A stretch of DNA of 24,077 nt from a virus, in IMG/VR virus record IMGVR_UViG_3300006924_000177, positions 1 through 24,077 of that record. The stretch is one strand, 5' to 3'. The translations under genes were made by a program, and so were the position numbers. Under the pieces are notes generated by a model. That model had not been told where the DNA came from and did no database searches. It saw only the letters and a list, made by a program, of their open reading frames with translations. Each line of letters begins with the position of its first letter. Positions within the stretch are counted from its first letter, which is position 1. Below are positions 6,091-12,175 of this stretch, piece by piece.

Positions 6091-6430
6091 GGCAATAGCA
6101 ACAATTTGTTTTGCATTCTTTGCAATACTAATTTATATGGGTTGGGTAGTTACTACATATAAACCAGAACAAATTGTTAATACAACAGGACCATTACCAA
6201 AGAAAGAGGTAAGGTCTGATTACGAACTACCAGAACTTTCTGAGACAGAACAAGCAGTCACTGATAGTATTATTAAAGATACAATCAAACAAGCAGAACA
6301 AGAATCAGAAAGAAAAAGCGTAGAAAGTATGCGTAATGAAGTTATCAAGATACTGGACAAAGCAGTAGAACAAGATAGCACCATTACAGTATCATTTAAT
6401 ATGCAATGGACCCCTTCGTGGGTAGATTAA
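6083..6430 (+). CDS. Small membrane-anchored protein (115 aa)
   Basis: The preferred start is ATG 6083, preceded by GGAGAG four bases away. An upstream in-frame ATG at 6041 is less likely since it lacks a site and lies inside another small ORF. Residues 4-24 (AIATICFAFFAILIYMGWVV) form one hydrophobic helix with few charges before it, so this is either an uncleaved signal anchor or a signal sequence. The remainder is hydrophilic and acidic with a helical Q/E/S-rich region, predicted to lie outside the cytoplasm if the usual positive-inside rule holds (the residues after the helix include TYKP). It could be a spanin-like or superinfection-exclusion protein, but no cysteine lipobox or coiled-coil signature settles this. 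Confidence 0.75.
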   Translation: MNKAIATICFAFFAILIYMGWVVTTYKPEQIVNTTGPLPKKEVRSDYELPELSETEQAVTDSIIKDTIKQAEQESERKSVESMRNEVIKILDKAVEQDSTITVSFNMQWTPSWVD

Positions 6431-6432
6431 GT

Positions 6433-6523
6433 AAAGGAAGTTAATCTTTTATAGTGCGTGGCAAGGTTTTGTTTATATCAGTTAGTACTTCCTTTCCCTT
6501 GCCAGCACACCCCTAATAAGATT
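6433..6523 (+). ncRNA. Hairpin RNA with predicted pseudoknot
   Basis: The stem has two parts. AATCTT-TTA (6443-6451) pairs with TAA-t-AAGATT (6514-6523) with one bulge. GTGC-g-TGGCAAGG (6454-6466) pairs with CCTTGCCAGCAC (6497-6508), 12 bp with one bulged G. The 30-nt loop contains ACTTCCTTT (6487-6495), which is a perfect 9-nt complement of AAAGGAAGT (6433-6441) immediately 5' of the stem. Pairing of both gives a pseudoknot. The element begins three bases after the stop of the membrane-protein gene. The purine-rich 5' partner looks like a ribosome-binding site, but no start codon follows it. Confidence 0.6.
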
Positions 6524-6691
6524 TTAGATAGATAAAAATAGAATGTTTTATAATGAGGATGTCAAGCACATACAGTAGAATATTTCATGATTAGGCCAAT
6601 CATTAGTACTTATAATACTTGTGTGTAGAAACACTTTATAAGCAAGAACATATTTCGAAGAAGAGTGCACATATGGTTTTTATCTATCTAA
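6524..6691 (+). ncRNA. 168-nt multibranched RNA with perfect 15-bp closing stem
   Basis: TTAGATAGATAAAAA (6524-6538) and TTTTTATCTATCTAA (6677-6691) are perfect complements 138 nt apart. Three hairpins lie inside: ATGATT/AATCAT (6587-6592, 6598-6603) with loop AGGCC; CTTATAA/TTATAAG (6609-6615, 6636-6642) containing GTGT/ACAC; and CATAT/ATATG (6649-6653, 6671-6675). The region 6539-6586 remains unpaired in this model. The element starts exactly where the previous one ends and finishes about 20 nt before the AAGGA site of the 6720 gene. No coding frame of note spans it. Confidence 0.65.
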
Positions 6692-6719
6692 TAAATTTAA
6701 TAACAATAAGGAAAATAAT

Positions 6720-6920
6720 ATGAATAAACAGGAACTTTTCTACCCTGACGCAGTATATAGTAAGGAAGTAATAGATAGAGATACCATTTGGTTAGTCTAT
6801 TATGATGTAGATAATGCAGAACTATATCGTATGAGAGTAGAAAAAGTAAAAGAAAGATGGAACAAAGAAGCCGAGTTCTATGCAGATAAATATAATGATG
6901 AAAAGGAAGGTTATAGATGA
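6720..6920 (+). CDS. Small charged unknown protein (66 aa)
   Basis: 66 residues beginning MNKQELFYPDAVYSKEVIDR, with beta-strand-like WLVYYDVDNAELYRMRVEKV followed by a charged helix. AAGGA precedes the ATG by about 7 nt. It ends TGA at 6918-6920, overlapping the ATG of the next gene (ATGA), so the two are translationally coupled. No family is recognised. It is the first gene of a tight run (6720-8211). Confidence 0.8.
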   Translation: MNKQELFYPDAVYSKEVIDRDTIWLVYYDVDNAELYRMRVEKVKERWNKEAEFYADKYNDEKEGYR

Positions 6921-7147
6921 TAATCATTGACGATACAAACACTTGCAATAAGTGTGGTGCATATTATGTAGATAATAACTATTGTGTCAATGGACATTAC
7001 ATAGACGCACTTGAAAAAGCAATTATACTATTAAATGATAATCCAGATATTACAGATGAATGCGATGGTATAATTGTTTCCAATGAACCTGAAATAGCAG
7101 AAACACTATTTGATATAGTAAAGGAGATGAATAATGAAAAAAGATAA
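6917..7147 (+). CDS. Small protein with zinc-ribbon-like N-terminus (76 aa)
   Basis: Residues Cys10, Cys13, Cys23 and His27 (TCNKCGAYYVDNNYCVNGHY) form a possible Cys3-His zinc site, a common small fold in phage proteins that bind nucleic acid or partner proteins. The C-terminal half is acidic and helical. The start overlaps the stop of the upstream gene by 4 nt, and its end overlaps the next gene by 14 nt. The role is unknown; zinc binding is inferred from cysteine spacing alone. Confidence 0.8.
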   Translation: MIIIDDTNTCNKCGAYYVDNNYCVNGHYIDALEKAIILLNDNPDITDECDGIIVSNEPEIAETLFDIVKEMNNEKR

Positions 7148-7463
7148 TATAACATACATTGCTAAAAATGGAAAACAAGTAACTACTACAAGAAAGTATA
7201 CGAAATTTCCATACAAATTATCTAAGATTTCTATTGTAGATAATAGCGACGGTTCGTTTGATGATTGGTTAACAATTATCAATCCTTTTAGTGGTGAAGA
7301 ATACAAGCTATCACCAGTAGAAGAAGCAGTATATTCTGTTATTATGGGAGCACAAATGATACCAGGATATATGACAAATTCAGAATTACAAAAAGATGTA
7401 CGCAAAGGATTGGATTGGTTTAGAGAAAACAATGCTAAAGCGTATATGGTTTTGTTAGATTAA
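7134..7463 (+). CDS. Unknown protein (109 aa)
   Basis: 109 residues starting MKKDNITYIAKNGKQVTTTR. It has an N-terminal beta-rich part and a C-terminal helical part (ELQKDVRKGLDWFRENNAKA). An AAGGAG site lies inside the end of the upstream gene (GTAAAGGAGATGAATAATG), supporting ATG 7134 and coupled translation. No family is recognised. The composition is soluble, with no signal or membrane segment. Confidence 0.8.
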   Translation: MKKDNITYIAKNGKQVTTTRKYTKFPYKLSKISIVDNSDGSFDDWLTIINPFSGEEYKLSPVEEAVYSVIMGAQMIPGYMTNSELQKDVRKGLDWFRENNAKAYMVLLD

Positions 7464-7488
7464 TAATAATAAAAAAAAGGAGAGTAAA

Positions 7489-8211
7489 ATGATAGATAGA
7501 ACTATGTGGTTTCTATATAATAAACTTGGTGATAACGATAGACGAGCACCAAGTATTGATTCTATTTCTGGTATGTTCTTTAATTACTGGAAACTAATGA
7601 ATGTAATGGATGTCAATACACAAACATTGAGTGCTATTGATATTTACAATGGTCTTAATAATTGCTATGATAAAACAGCAAAAGAAACAGCAAAGAACCT
7701 ATATGAATATGGTGAAGTTGCGGCAAATGCTGATTATAGTGTAAGTTATTACGAACAAGAACACGAAATACACGATGTGTATGCTAATTGTGTGAATCTA
7801 AATGAAGTCTTAATTGAAGGTGGTGAACCTGAATTTGATGATACAGAACCATTTACAGAAGCACTAAATGAAGTAGTATACGAAGACATAGAGTATGAAG
7901 TAGCAAGTGAATCGTTTAATATCTATGAAGACGGTATTGAATGGTACAAAACCTGTCACCCTGGTGATGATAAGTTGATGACTTATATGTATGATACAGG
8001 CAAGAATCTTGACTGGGACGCTATTGATGATTTCCTTGGTGATAAATTGTCTTTAGTCGAAGCTCAGAATGCTGATATGCATCGTACACAAGTTAGAAAG
8101 TTTATGTTAGATAGACTTGCTAAACAGAACATTGATATCATAAGTAGTTTAGAACAAACTGAAAATGGTATGAAAGAAGTAGACCCTAATACAGGCGAAC
8201 TTCAAGACTAA
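7489..8211 (+). CDS. Acidic unknown protein (240 aa)
   Basis: The largest of the accessory genes in the left half of the plus-strand block: 240 residues starting MIDRTMWFLYNKLGDNDRRA. It is strongly acidic, with repeated E/D/Y-rich stretches (EHEIHDVYANCVNLNEVLIE; EPEFDDTEPF), and predicted mainly helical. Acidic early phage proteins sometimes mimic DNA, but this protein has no recognisable mimic or antirestriction motif and I do not claim that role. AAGGAG lies 6 nt upstream of the ATG. The next 139 nt are structured non-coding sequence. Confidence 0.8.
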   Translation: MIDRTMWFLYNKLGDNDRRAPSIDSISGMFFNYWKLMNVMDVNTQTLSAIDIYNGLNNCYDKTAKETAKNLYEYGEVAANADYSVSYYEQEHEIHDVYANCVNLNEVLIEGGEPEFDDTEPFTEALNEVVYEDIEYEVASESFNIYEDGIEWYKTCHPGDDKLMTYMYDTGKNLDWDAIDDFLGDKLSLVEAQNADMHRTQVRKFMLDRLAKQNIDIISSLEQTENGMKEVDPNTGELQD

Positions 8212-8213
8212 TT

Positions 8214-8258
8214 AGTTACATCCCAGGTGGTCCGATAACAGGAATATCCTGAGTAACT
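8214..8258 (+). ncRNA. Two-part hairpin after the 8211 stop
   Basis: AGTTAC (8214-8219) pairs with GTAACT (8253-8258). Inside, CAGGA (8239-8243) pairs with TCCTG (8247-8251), separated by one A from the closing stem. A competing pairing of CAGG (8224-8227) with CCTG (8248-8251) is possible. It starts two bases after the stop codon and is followed at once by a second stem, so the whole 8212-8330 stretch may be a single RNA. Confidence 0.5.
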
Positions 8259-8262
8259 TGAA

Positions 8263-8324
8263 TCAGAATAGAGGTAAGTATGGTTATCCTACTAACACAA
8301 CTAGCGGACTTGCCTCAGTTCTGA
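8263..8324 (+). ncRNA. Long imperfect stem upstream of the 8351 gene
   Basis: TCAGAAT (8263-8269) pairs with GTTCTGA (8318-8324), then an A.A mismatch (8270/8317), then GAGGTAAG (8271-8278) pairs with CTTGCCTC (8309-8316). This gives 15 bp with two wobble pairs. A short bulged hairpin (TA-t-GG with CCTA, 8279-8291) caps it. It ends 14 nt before the AAGGAG site of the next gene, so it may affect that gene's translation. A long in-frame ATG at 8258 would read through it, but that start has no ribosome-binding site. Confidence 0.55.
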
Positions 8325-8350
8325 ATAATATTAACAATAAGGAGAAACAA

Positions 8351-8716
8351 ATGGGAAGATATTACAACGGAGATATAGAAGGTAAGTTTTGGTTTGCAGT
8401 ACAGTCATCTGATGACGGTGAATACTTTGGTATGCGTGAGTCACAAAATTATATTGAATATTATTCTGATGACTTAGAAACAGCAAAAGAAGGTGTTCAA
8501 GAATGTTTAAATACATTAGGTAAATATAAAGAAGAAATAGATAAATATTTTACTAAATACTCTTCATACACAGATGAAAAACTTGCAGAAGCATTAGATA
8601 TAAGCCTTGATAAGTTAAAAGAAATGCTTGTATGGTATGCAAGATTAGAATTAGGTAATCAAATAGTTGATTGTATAAAAGAACAAGGTTCTTGCTATTA
8701 TCAAGCAGAGCTATAA
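8351..8716 (+). CDS. Unknown phage protein starting MGRYYNGDIEGKFWF (121 aa)
   Basis: The ATG at 8351 is chosen over the upstream in-frame ATG at 8258 because AAGGAG lies 7 nt before it and the upstream segment forms a stable RNA stem. The 121-residue protein opens with a distinctive GRYYNGDIEGKFWFAVQSSD segment, followed by helices and an end rich in conserved-looking residues (YARLELGNQIVDCIKEQGSC). I have the impression of similar MGRYY...GKFWF proteins in other environmental phages and plasmids, but that is memory and not a search. Function is unknown. It is 14 nt from the next gene. Confidence 0.85.
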   Translation: MGRYYNGDIEGKFWFAVQSSDDGEYFGMRESQNYIEYYSDDLETAKEGVQECLNTLGKYKEEIDKYFTKYSSYTDEKLAEALDISLDKLKEMLVWYARLELGNQIVDCIKEQGSCYYQAEL

Positions 8717-8730
8717 TAAGGAGGAATAAT

Positions 8731-9180
8731 ATGGGATTAGACCAATATGCAGGTACAATGCGTACCAAAACATATGAATATAAAACACCAGAAGGTGTAG
8801 AAAAAATAGATGAATATCAAATGGCAGGTCCATTTGAATGGCGTAAACACGCTAGATTACAAGAGTTTATGAATCATTTATATATGGAAAGAAATAAACT
8901 TGAATCTAAATGGGAATCAGATGATTTACAGAGTGGAGAAGTTGTCTGGAATCCTGTAAGTTGGAGTACATTAGAACTATCATGGGAAGACATTAACGAA
9001 TTAGAAAAAGCTATAAACACTCAATATCGTAATTATTTCTGTGACGGTGGATTCTTTTGGGGTCATGAAATCCAAGAGTATCAAGCAGATTACTACAAAG
9101 AACAAGATTTAGAATTTGTAGAGTTTGCAAGAAAAGCATTAAAAGATAAAGAAACAGTTATCTACGAATGTAGTTGGTAA
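8731..9180 (+). CDS. MGLDQYA-type phage protein of unknown function (149 aa)
   Basis: ATG 8731 follows AAGGAGG at good spacing; an in-frame ATG at 8671 lies inside the upstream gene and is rejected. The protein begins MGLDQYAGTM, a start shared with a widespread set of phage hypothetical proteins (MGLD-Q/M-Y), then has a W-R-K-H-A-R-L segment and aromatic-rich ends (NYFCDGGFFWGHE). These fit a compact alpha/beta protein with possible metal or nucleotide binding, but there is no experimental role known to me. It is probably transcribed with the preceding gene. Confidence 0.85.
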   Translation: MGLDQYAGTMRTKTYEYKTPEGVEKIDEYQMAGPFEWRKHARLQEFMNHLYMERNKLESKWESDDLQSGEVVWNPVSWSTLELSWEDINELEKAINTQYRNYFCDGGFFWGHEIQEYQADYYKEQDLEFVEFARKALKDKETVIYECSW

Positions 9181-9187
9181 TATTAAC

Positions 9188-9265
9188 TTATTGTCCCCTA
9201 GTGTCGGCCTAGTATGTCGTAACGGTGTATAAATCTAGATGGTAAACACGGCTAGGGGATAATAA
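9188..9265 (+). ncRNA. Structured RNA closed by a 14-bp stem
   Basis: TTATTGTCCCCTAG (9188-9201) pairs with CTAGGGGATAATAA (9252-9265) along all 14 positions, one as G.U. The 50-nt interior includes GTGT (9225-9228) with ACAC (9246-9249) and other weak pairings that I could not resolve by eye. It fills the 98-nt gap almost completely: it begins 7 nt after the 9180 stop and ends 3 nt before the AGGAG of the next gene. Confidence 0.65.
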
Positions 9266-9278
9266 CATAGGAGTATGT

Positions 9279-9512
9279 ATGACATATGATGAAAATAATA
9301 ACCCTTTAAAGTTTGAAAAAAGCTTTGAAGAACGATTAAAACAATTTAAAAGTGTAGACCCTTGGAGTAAAGAGGGTATGCAAGAACGTGAAGAGTTCTA
9401 CAAACAATATGGTAGAGGTTGGCCTTGGTTTGCAGGAGTGCAAAATGTACCAAGGTATGCTGACCAGTGGGTAGAACAATTTAGAATAAAGGATACAGAT
9501 GGAAACGAATAA
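9279..9512 (+). CDS. Small aromatic-rich unknown protein (77 aa)
   Basis: 77 residues starting MTYDENNNPLKFEKSFEERL, with a charged helix and a W/G-rich segment (YGRGWPWFAGVQNVPRYADQ). AGGAG (9269-9273) precedes the ATG. An out-of-frame ATG at 9275 is closer to it but is not the reading frame used. Its last 14 nt overlap the next gene. Function is unknown. Confidence 0.75.
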   Translation: MTYDENNNPLKFEKSFEERLKQFKSVDPWSKEGMQEREEFYKQYGRGWPWFAGVQNVPRYADQWVEQFRIKDTDGNE

Positions 9513-9756
9513 AAAAGATATGGATGATATGTGGGTATGTGATTATTGTGGTTCAGAAGAAGTTGAAGAGCAAGTATGGGTCTATATGAATACAAGACAA
9601 ATAGTAGAAACTACAGGAAATGATAATTTCTGGTGTTCTAATTGCGAAGATGAAGTAACACCATTAAGATACTTTGAATGGACAGAAAAGATTGCTGAAG
9701 AATGCGGAGGCAATAAAGATAAATATGATGAAATAACAGCAGGGAGTAGAATGTGA
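9499..9756 (+). CDS. Zinc-ribbon protein (85 aa)
   Basis: Cys14-x2-Cys17 and Cys46-x2-Cys49 (VCDYCGS and FWCSNCED) form a classical four-cysteine zinc ribbon, with a W-V-Y-M-N-T strand between the two knuckles. Similar short WVCDxCGS-type ribbons are common in phage genomes with no assigned role; they may bind nucleic acid or modify host transcription. The gene overlaps both its neighbours (14 nt upstream, 4 nt downstream), so it belongs to a coupled cluster. Zinc binding is a safe inference; the partner is not known. Confidence 0.85.
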   Translation: METNKKDMDDMWVCDYCGSEEVEEQVWVYMNTRQIVETTGNDNFWCSNCEDEVTPLRYFEWTEKIAEECGGNKDKYDEITAGSRM

Positions 9757-9962
9757 ATAATAAAATAGAAAATGGATTTAAAATAGATGCAAGTATATCT
9801 ATTGATGTATACTATTCTTTTGACGAAGAAGGAGGATACTACATAGATACGGATAGTATGCGAGAAGAGTTTGAAAAAGCATTAGATGAAATAGAAGGTG
9901 ATATATCAAACTTAAATCACGAACGACAAGAACACTTAAGAACAAAACATATGGAGGGATAA
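9753..9962 (+). CDS. Small acidic unknown protein, GTG start (69 aa)
   Basis: The frame opens with GTG at 9753, overlapping the stop of the zinc-ribbon gene (ATGTGA). The 69 residues begin with NNKIENGFKIDASISIDVYY after the initiator, with a beta-strand part and an acidic helix. The start is uncertain, since no other start codon gives a comparable length. It ends TAA at 9960-9962, sharing a base with the next ATG. Function is unknown. Confidence 0.65.
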   Translation: MNNKIENGFKIDASISIDVYYSFDEEGGYYIDTDSMREEFEKALDEIEGDISNLNHERQEHLRTKHMEG

Positions 9963-10123
9963 TGAGCATAAAAAAGACAACTGACAAAGAATGTTTAGAA
10001 GCAATAGACTACTTTATAAATATGGATATGATTAATAATGGAATGAAAAGCGATGAAAGACATTATTGTGCAATATTAATTAAAAGAGTAGTAGAAACAT
10101 TGGAGGTTCCAAATGGAAAATAA
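9962..10123 (+). CDS. Small helical protein (53 aa)
   Basis: ATG 9962 overlaps the stop of the upstream gene (TAATG) and GGAGGG lies just before it. The 53-residue protein starts MSIKKTTDKECLEAIDYFIN and is probably two helices. Its last codons overlap the start of the next gene by 11 nt. The overlap pattern on both sides matches the rest of this cluster, which argues that it is real. Function is unknown. Confidence 0.65.
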   Translation: MSIKKTTDKECLEAIDYFINMDMINNGMKSDERHYCAILIKRVVETLEVPNGK

Positions 10124-10502
10124 TGCAAGAATAATAACCAACATACAAAACACTTTGATGATGGTTCGTGAACAGCTTGATGCTGAAAATATAATACCTA
10201 AAAGAGTAAAATACAGTTCATTATTAGTAGATGATATAGCTCAACGATTAGATGTTGGTGCTAAAAAGTATGGTATGCAAGTACCAATAGAAGAATCAGA
10301 TGGAAGAATATTTACACAAGAAGCATACGAAGAGCTATGTGATGCTATTGTGTATTTATCTTCTATAGGACTTAATCTAATTGCTAAAGCTAAAACTGAA
10401 GATGAACGAAATAAAGCACATACGATGGGTAGTGTATTATTTAATATTACCTATCAAACAATAAAGTATATGGAGGAAATCTATGAAAAAGAAAAGATAT
10501 AG
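10113..10502 (+). CDS. MazG-like nucleotide pyrophosphohydrolase candidate (129 aa)
   Basis: A helical 129-residue protein. Residues 40-55 read DDIAQRLDVGAKKYGM and residues 70-82 read EAYEELCDAIVYL. An E-x-x-E-E-x-x-D pattern in a helix after an R-L-x-x-G-A-K-K-Y-G segment resembles MazG / all-alpha NTP pyrophosphatase proteins of phages, in which these acidic residues bind magnesium. Such enzymes hydrolyse (d)NTPs or modulate host (p)ppGpp. The resemblance is partial and only one of the two acidic motifs is clear, so this is tentative. GGAGG precedes the start, and the gene overlaps both neighbours. Confidence 0.5.
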   Translation: MENNARIITNIQNTLMMVREQLDAENIIPKRVKYSSLLVDDIAQRLDVGAKKYGMQVPIEESDGRIFTQEAYEELCDAIVYLSSIGLNLIAKAKTEDERNKAHTMGSVLFNITYQTIKYMEEIYEKEKI

Positions 10503-10734
10503 AAAGGATGAACTTCAATTACTTTCAAAGCAGTTTGTAATGAAAAGAATAGAAGGGTTTGAGATAGAAGAACAACGTAAATATTATCTTGAACCTAAAT
10601 TAGTAGATGAATGGTCATATTATGTTTATTGTACCTGGAGAGAAAATACTATGATAAGAGGTTGGGATTTAAGATATCTTGATGACACACCCCTTGGTAT
10701 GCCTGCGGTTATGGATAAGCGTAGATATGAATAG
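10483..10734 (+). CDS. Small basic unknown protein (83 aa)
   Basis: 83 residues starting MKKKRYRKDELQLLSKQFVM, lysine- and arginine-rich at the N-terminus and aromatic in the middle (WSYYVYCTWRENTMIRGWDL). The start overlaps the previous gene by 20 nt, with GGAGG upstream. A DNA- or RNA-binding role is conceivable from charge, but no motif supports it. It is the last gene before a strong hairpin and the recombination/replication operon. Confidence 0.75.
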   Translation: MKKKRYRKDELQLLSKQFVMKRIEGFEIEEQRKYYLEPKLVDEWSYYVYCTWRENTMIRGWDLRYLDDTPLGMPAVMDKRRYE

Positions 10735-10742
10735 ATAAAGTA

Positions 10743-10783
10743 ATTGGATTAGTGAGTTATTATATGTAACTTACTAGTCCAAT
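10743..10783 (+). ncRNA. 17-bp hairpin between the accessory cluster and replication operon
   Basis: ATTGGATTAGTGAGTTA (10743-10759) pairs with TAACTTACTAGTCCAAT (10767-10783) around the 7-nt loop TTATATG. All 17 positions pair, two as G.U. There is no T-tract after it, so it is not a typical intrinsic terminator. An RNase III cleavage site or a 5' stabiliser for the downstream operon (AAGGAG at about 10801) fits best. Confidence 0.65.
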
Positions 10784-10813
10784 AATAATAAAAATATAAT
10801 AAGGAGATATTAT

Positions 10814-11380
10814 ATGAAGTTTAAAGGTAAAGAATATACCGAAGTAAAAGATAGAATCATCGCATTCGCAGATGAATTTCCAGAATCAACTATTGAAACA
10901 GAAGTACTAAGTGTAAATCAAATTATAGATACACCTACAGGAGAATCTTGTAACGAGTATGTAATTAAAGCAATAGTTAGACCAAACCCTGTACAACAAC
11001 CAGAATGGTTTTATGTTGGTCATGCAGCAGAGCGTGATAACACAGGATTTGTAAACAAAACATCAGCATTAGAAAATGGTGAAACATCAGCAGTAGGTCG
11101 TGCATTAGCATTTGCAGGCTTTGGTGGTGACTTTTCTATTGCTAGTAAAGAAGAAGTAGACAATGCTAAAGCTAAACAAAAGCAAATTAATCCTACAGTA
11201 GCATCCTTATCAGCTATGGATAAAGCAGCTAACAATGCAGCTAAGGCAGGTAAACTACCAGAAGAAGACCACTTACGTTATAAACAAAAACGTCAAGCAG
11301 GATTCTTTGATACTAAACTTAAAGTAAGTCAGAGTACAGAGTACTTTGAATCGTTAACGAAAACAGAAGGAGCTAAGTAA
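10814..11380 (+). CDS. Single-strand annealing / recombination protein (ERF/Rad52-like)
   Basis: 188 residues. The central segment FVNKTSALENGETSAVGRAL with AFAGFG, followed by IASKEEV, matches the core of a well-known group of phage annealing proteins in which (E)TSAxGRALA-x-x-G-(F/I)G is the signature. The N-terminal strands (GKEYTEVKDRIIAFADEF, then YVIKAIVR) also fit. The protein would coat single-stranded DNA and anneal complementary strands for recombination-dependent replication and concatemer formation. The next gene encodes an SSB-like protein, the usual partner. AAGGAG lies 7 nt upstream of the ATG. The C-terminal 50 residues are charged and variable, as is normal. Confidence 0.8.
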   Translation: MKFKGKEYTEVKDRIIAFADEFPESTIETEVLSVNQIIDTPTGESCNEYVIKAIVRPNPVQQPEWFYVGHAAERDNTGFVNKTSALENGETSAVGRALAFAGFGGDFSIASKEEVDNAKAKQKQINPTVASLSAMDKAANNAAKAGKLPEEDHLRYKQKRQAGFFDTKLKVSQSTEYFESLTKTEGAK

Positions 11381-11381
11381 T

Positions 11382-11915
11382 ATGGCTATAACTGGAACAA
11401 AAGTGAAAACCAACACTTCCAATAAAAATTGGTTTATTAATCACTGCAGAATTGTAGAAGCAGAACAAATAGATTCTCAATACAATGACTGTAGTATTCG
11501 TATGAAGTATGAAGATGTAGATAGTGGATATAACTATACTGCATTCATCAATCAGAACTTTGAAAAAGATAATAATGGTATTGTAACTGGACTTAAATAT
11601 CCAGATGATGTGAATACATTGTATCTTGCAGCTAAAGCTGATTTAAATGTATCTGATGTAGGTCAAGTAAATGTAGAAAAGTTAATTGGTAAAGAAGTAG
11701 CAGTACTGAATTACAAATCAACTGGTAAATATAAGAACGCTACATGGGGAGTAGTATCATCTTTAGATAATACAGATGAACTTGGTAAACGTTTTATGGA
11801 CCAAGTTGCAAAAGGTTATCCTAAAAACTACATGAAACCTACACCCGAAGTACTTGAAGCTAAAAGTGGAGACACTTTAGACAATGGTATGAAGGTAGAC
11901 GACTTACCATTTTAA
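11382..11915 (+). CDS. ssb: Single-stranded DNA-binding protein-like
   Basis: A 177-residue protein with beta-strand-rich N-terminal and central parts (NWFINHCRIVEAEQI; CSIRMKYEDVDSGYNYTAF; LIGKEVAVLNY) consistent with an OB fold, and a C-terminus ending in DDLPF. Bacterial and phage SSBs use such an acidic tail with a terminal phenylalanine (DDxxF) to recruit partner proteins. The gene lies 1 nt after the annealing protein and overlaps the next gene by one base. The role would be to protect and organise single-stranded DNA during replication. The OB fold is inferred, while the tail is directly seen. Confidence 0.75.
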   Translation: MAITGTKVKTNTSNKNWFINHCRIVEAEQIDSQYNDCSIRMKYEDVDSGYNYTAFINQNFEKDNNGIVTGLKYPDDVNTLYLAAKADLNVSDVGQVNVEKLIGKEVAVLNYKSTGKYKNATWGVVSSLDNTDELGKRFMDQVAKGYPKNYMKPTPEVLEAKSGDTLDNGMKVDDLPF

Positions 11916-12175
11916 TGACTGCTCAAGACATTTTATTAAGATGGATTGACTCTAAGGCTAAATCTTCCGACGGACACTTTGCTAGCTATGATTTAGAAAG
12001 TGAAGTGCCTGTCTACGGAAGGTTAGCACACCAAAAAGTACATACCCCAAGTACTTATTCTAGGGCATTTAGAAAGATACGTGAAGGTAACACTTTAATG
12101 CGTTTAGGAATAGAGTTAGAAGAATATATTAATTCAGATACAAAGGTAAAAGGATGGAAAATAAAGAGACTATAA
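11915..12175 (+). CDS. Small basic protein in replication operon (86 aa)
   Basis: 86 residues starting MTAQDILLRWIDSKAKSSDG. The middle reads YGRLAHQKVHTPSTYSRAFR, which looks like a helix-turn-helix or winged-helix recognition region, followed by a basic C-terminus (KVKGWKIKRL). It overlaps SSB by one base and the primase-helicase by 22 nt. Its position suggests a role in replication (DNA-binding loader or initiator accessory), but the fold is only guessed from sequence pattern. Confidence 0.75.
   Translation: MTAQDILLRWIDSKAKSSDGHFASYDLESEVPVYGRLAHQKVHTPSTYSRAFRKIREGNTLMRLGIELEEYINSDTKVKGWKIKRL

Noticed and set aside
8258-8350. Longer N-terminus for the 8351 gene from ATG 8258
   Set aside because: No ribosome-binding site at 8258, the stretch folds into a strong stem, and AAGGAG is well placed for ATG 8351.
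8671-8730. Start at 8671 for the MGLDQYA-type gene
   Set aside because: It lies within the upstream gene with no suitable site; ATG 8731 has AAGGAGG and gives the familiar MGLDQYA start.
10743-10783. Intrinsic terminator at the 17-bp hairpin
   Set aside because: The stem is A/T-rich and not followed by a T-tract on the coding strand, so it lacks the defining feature.
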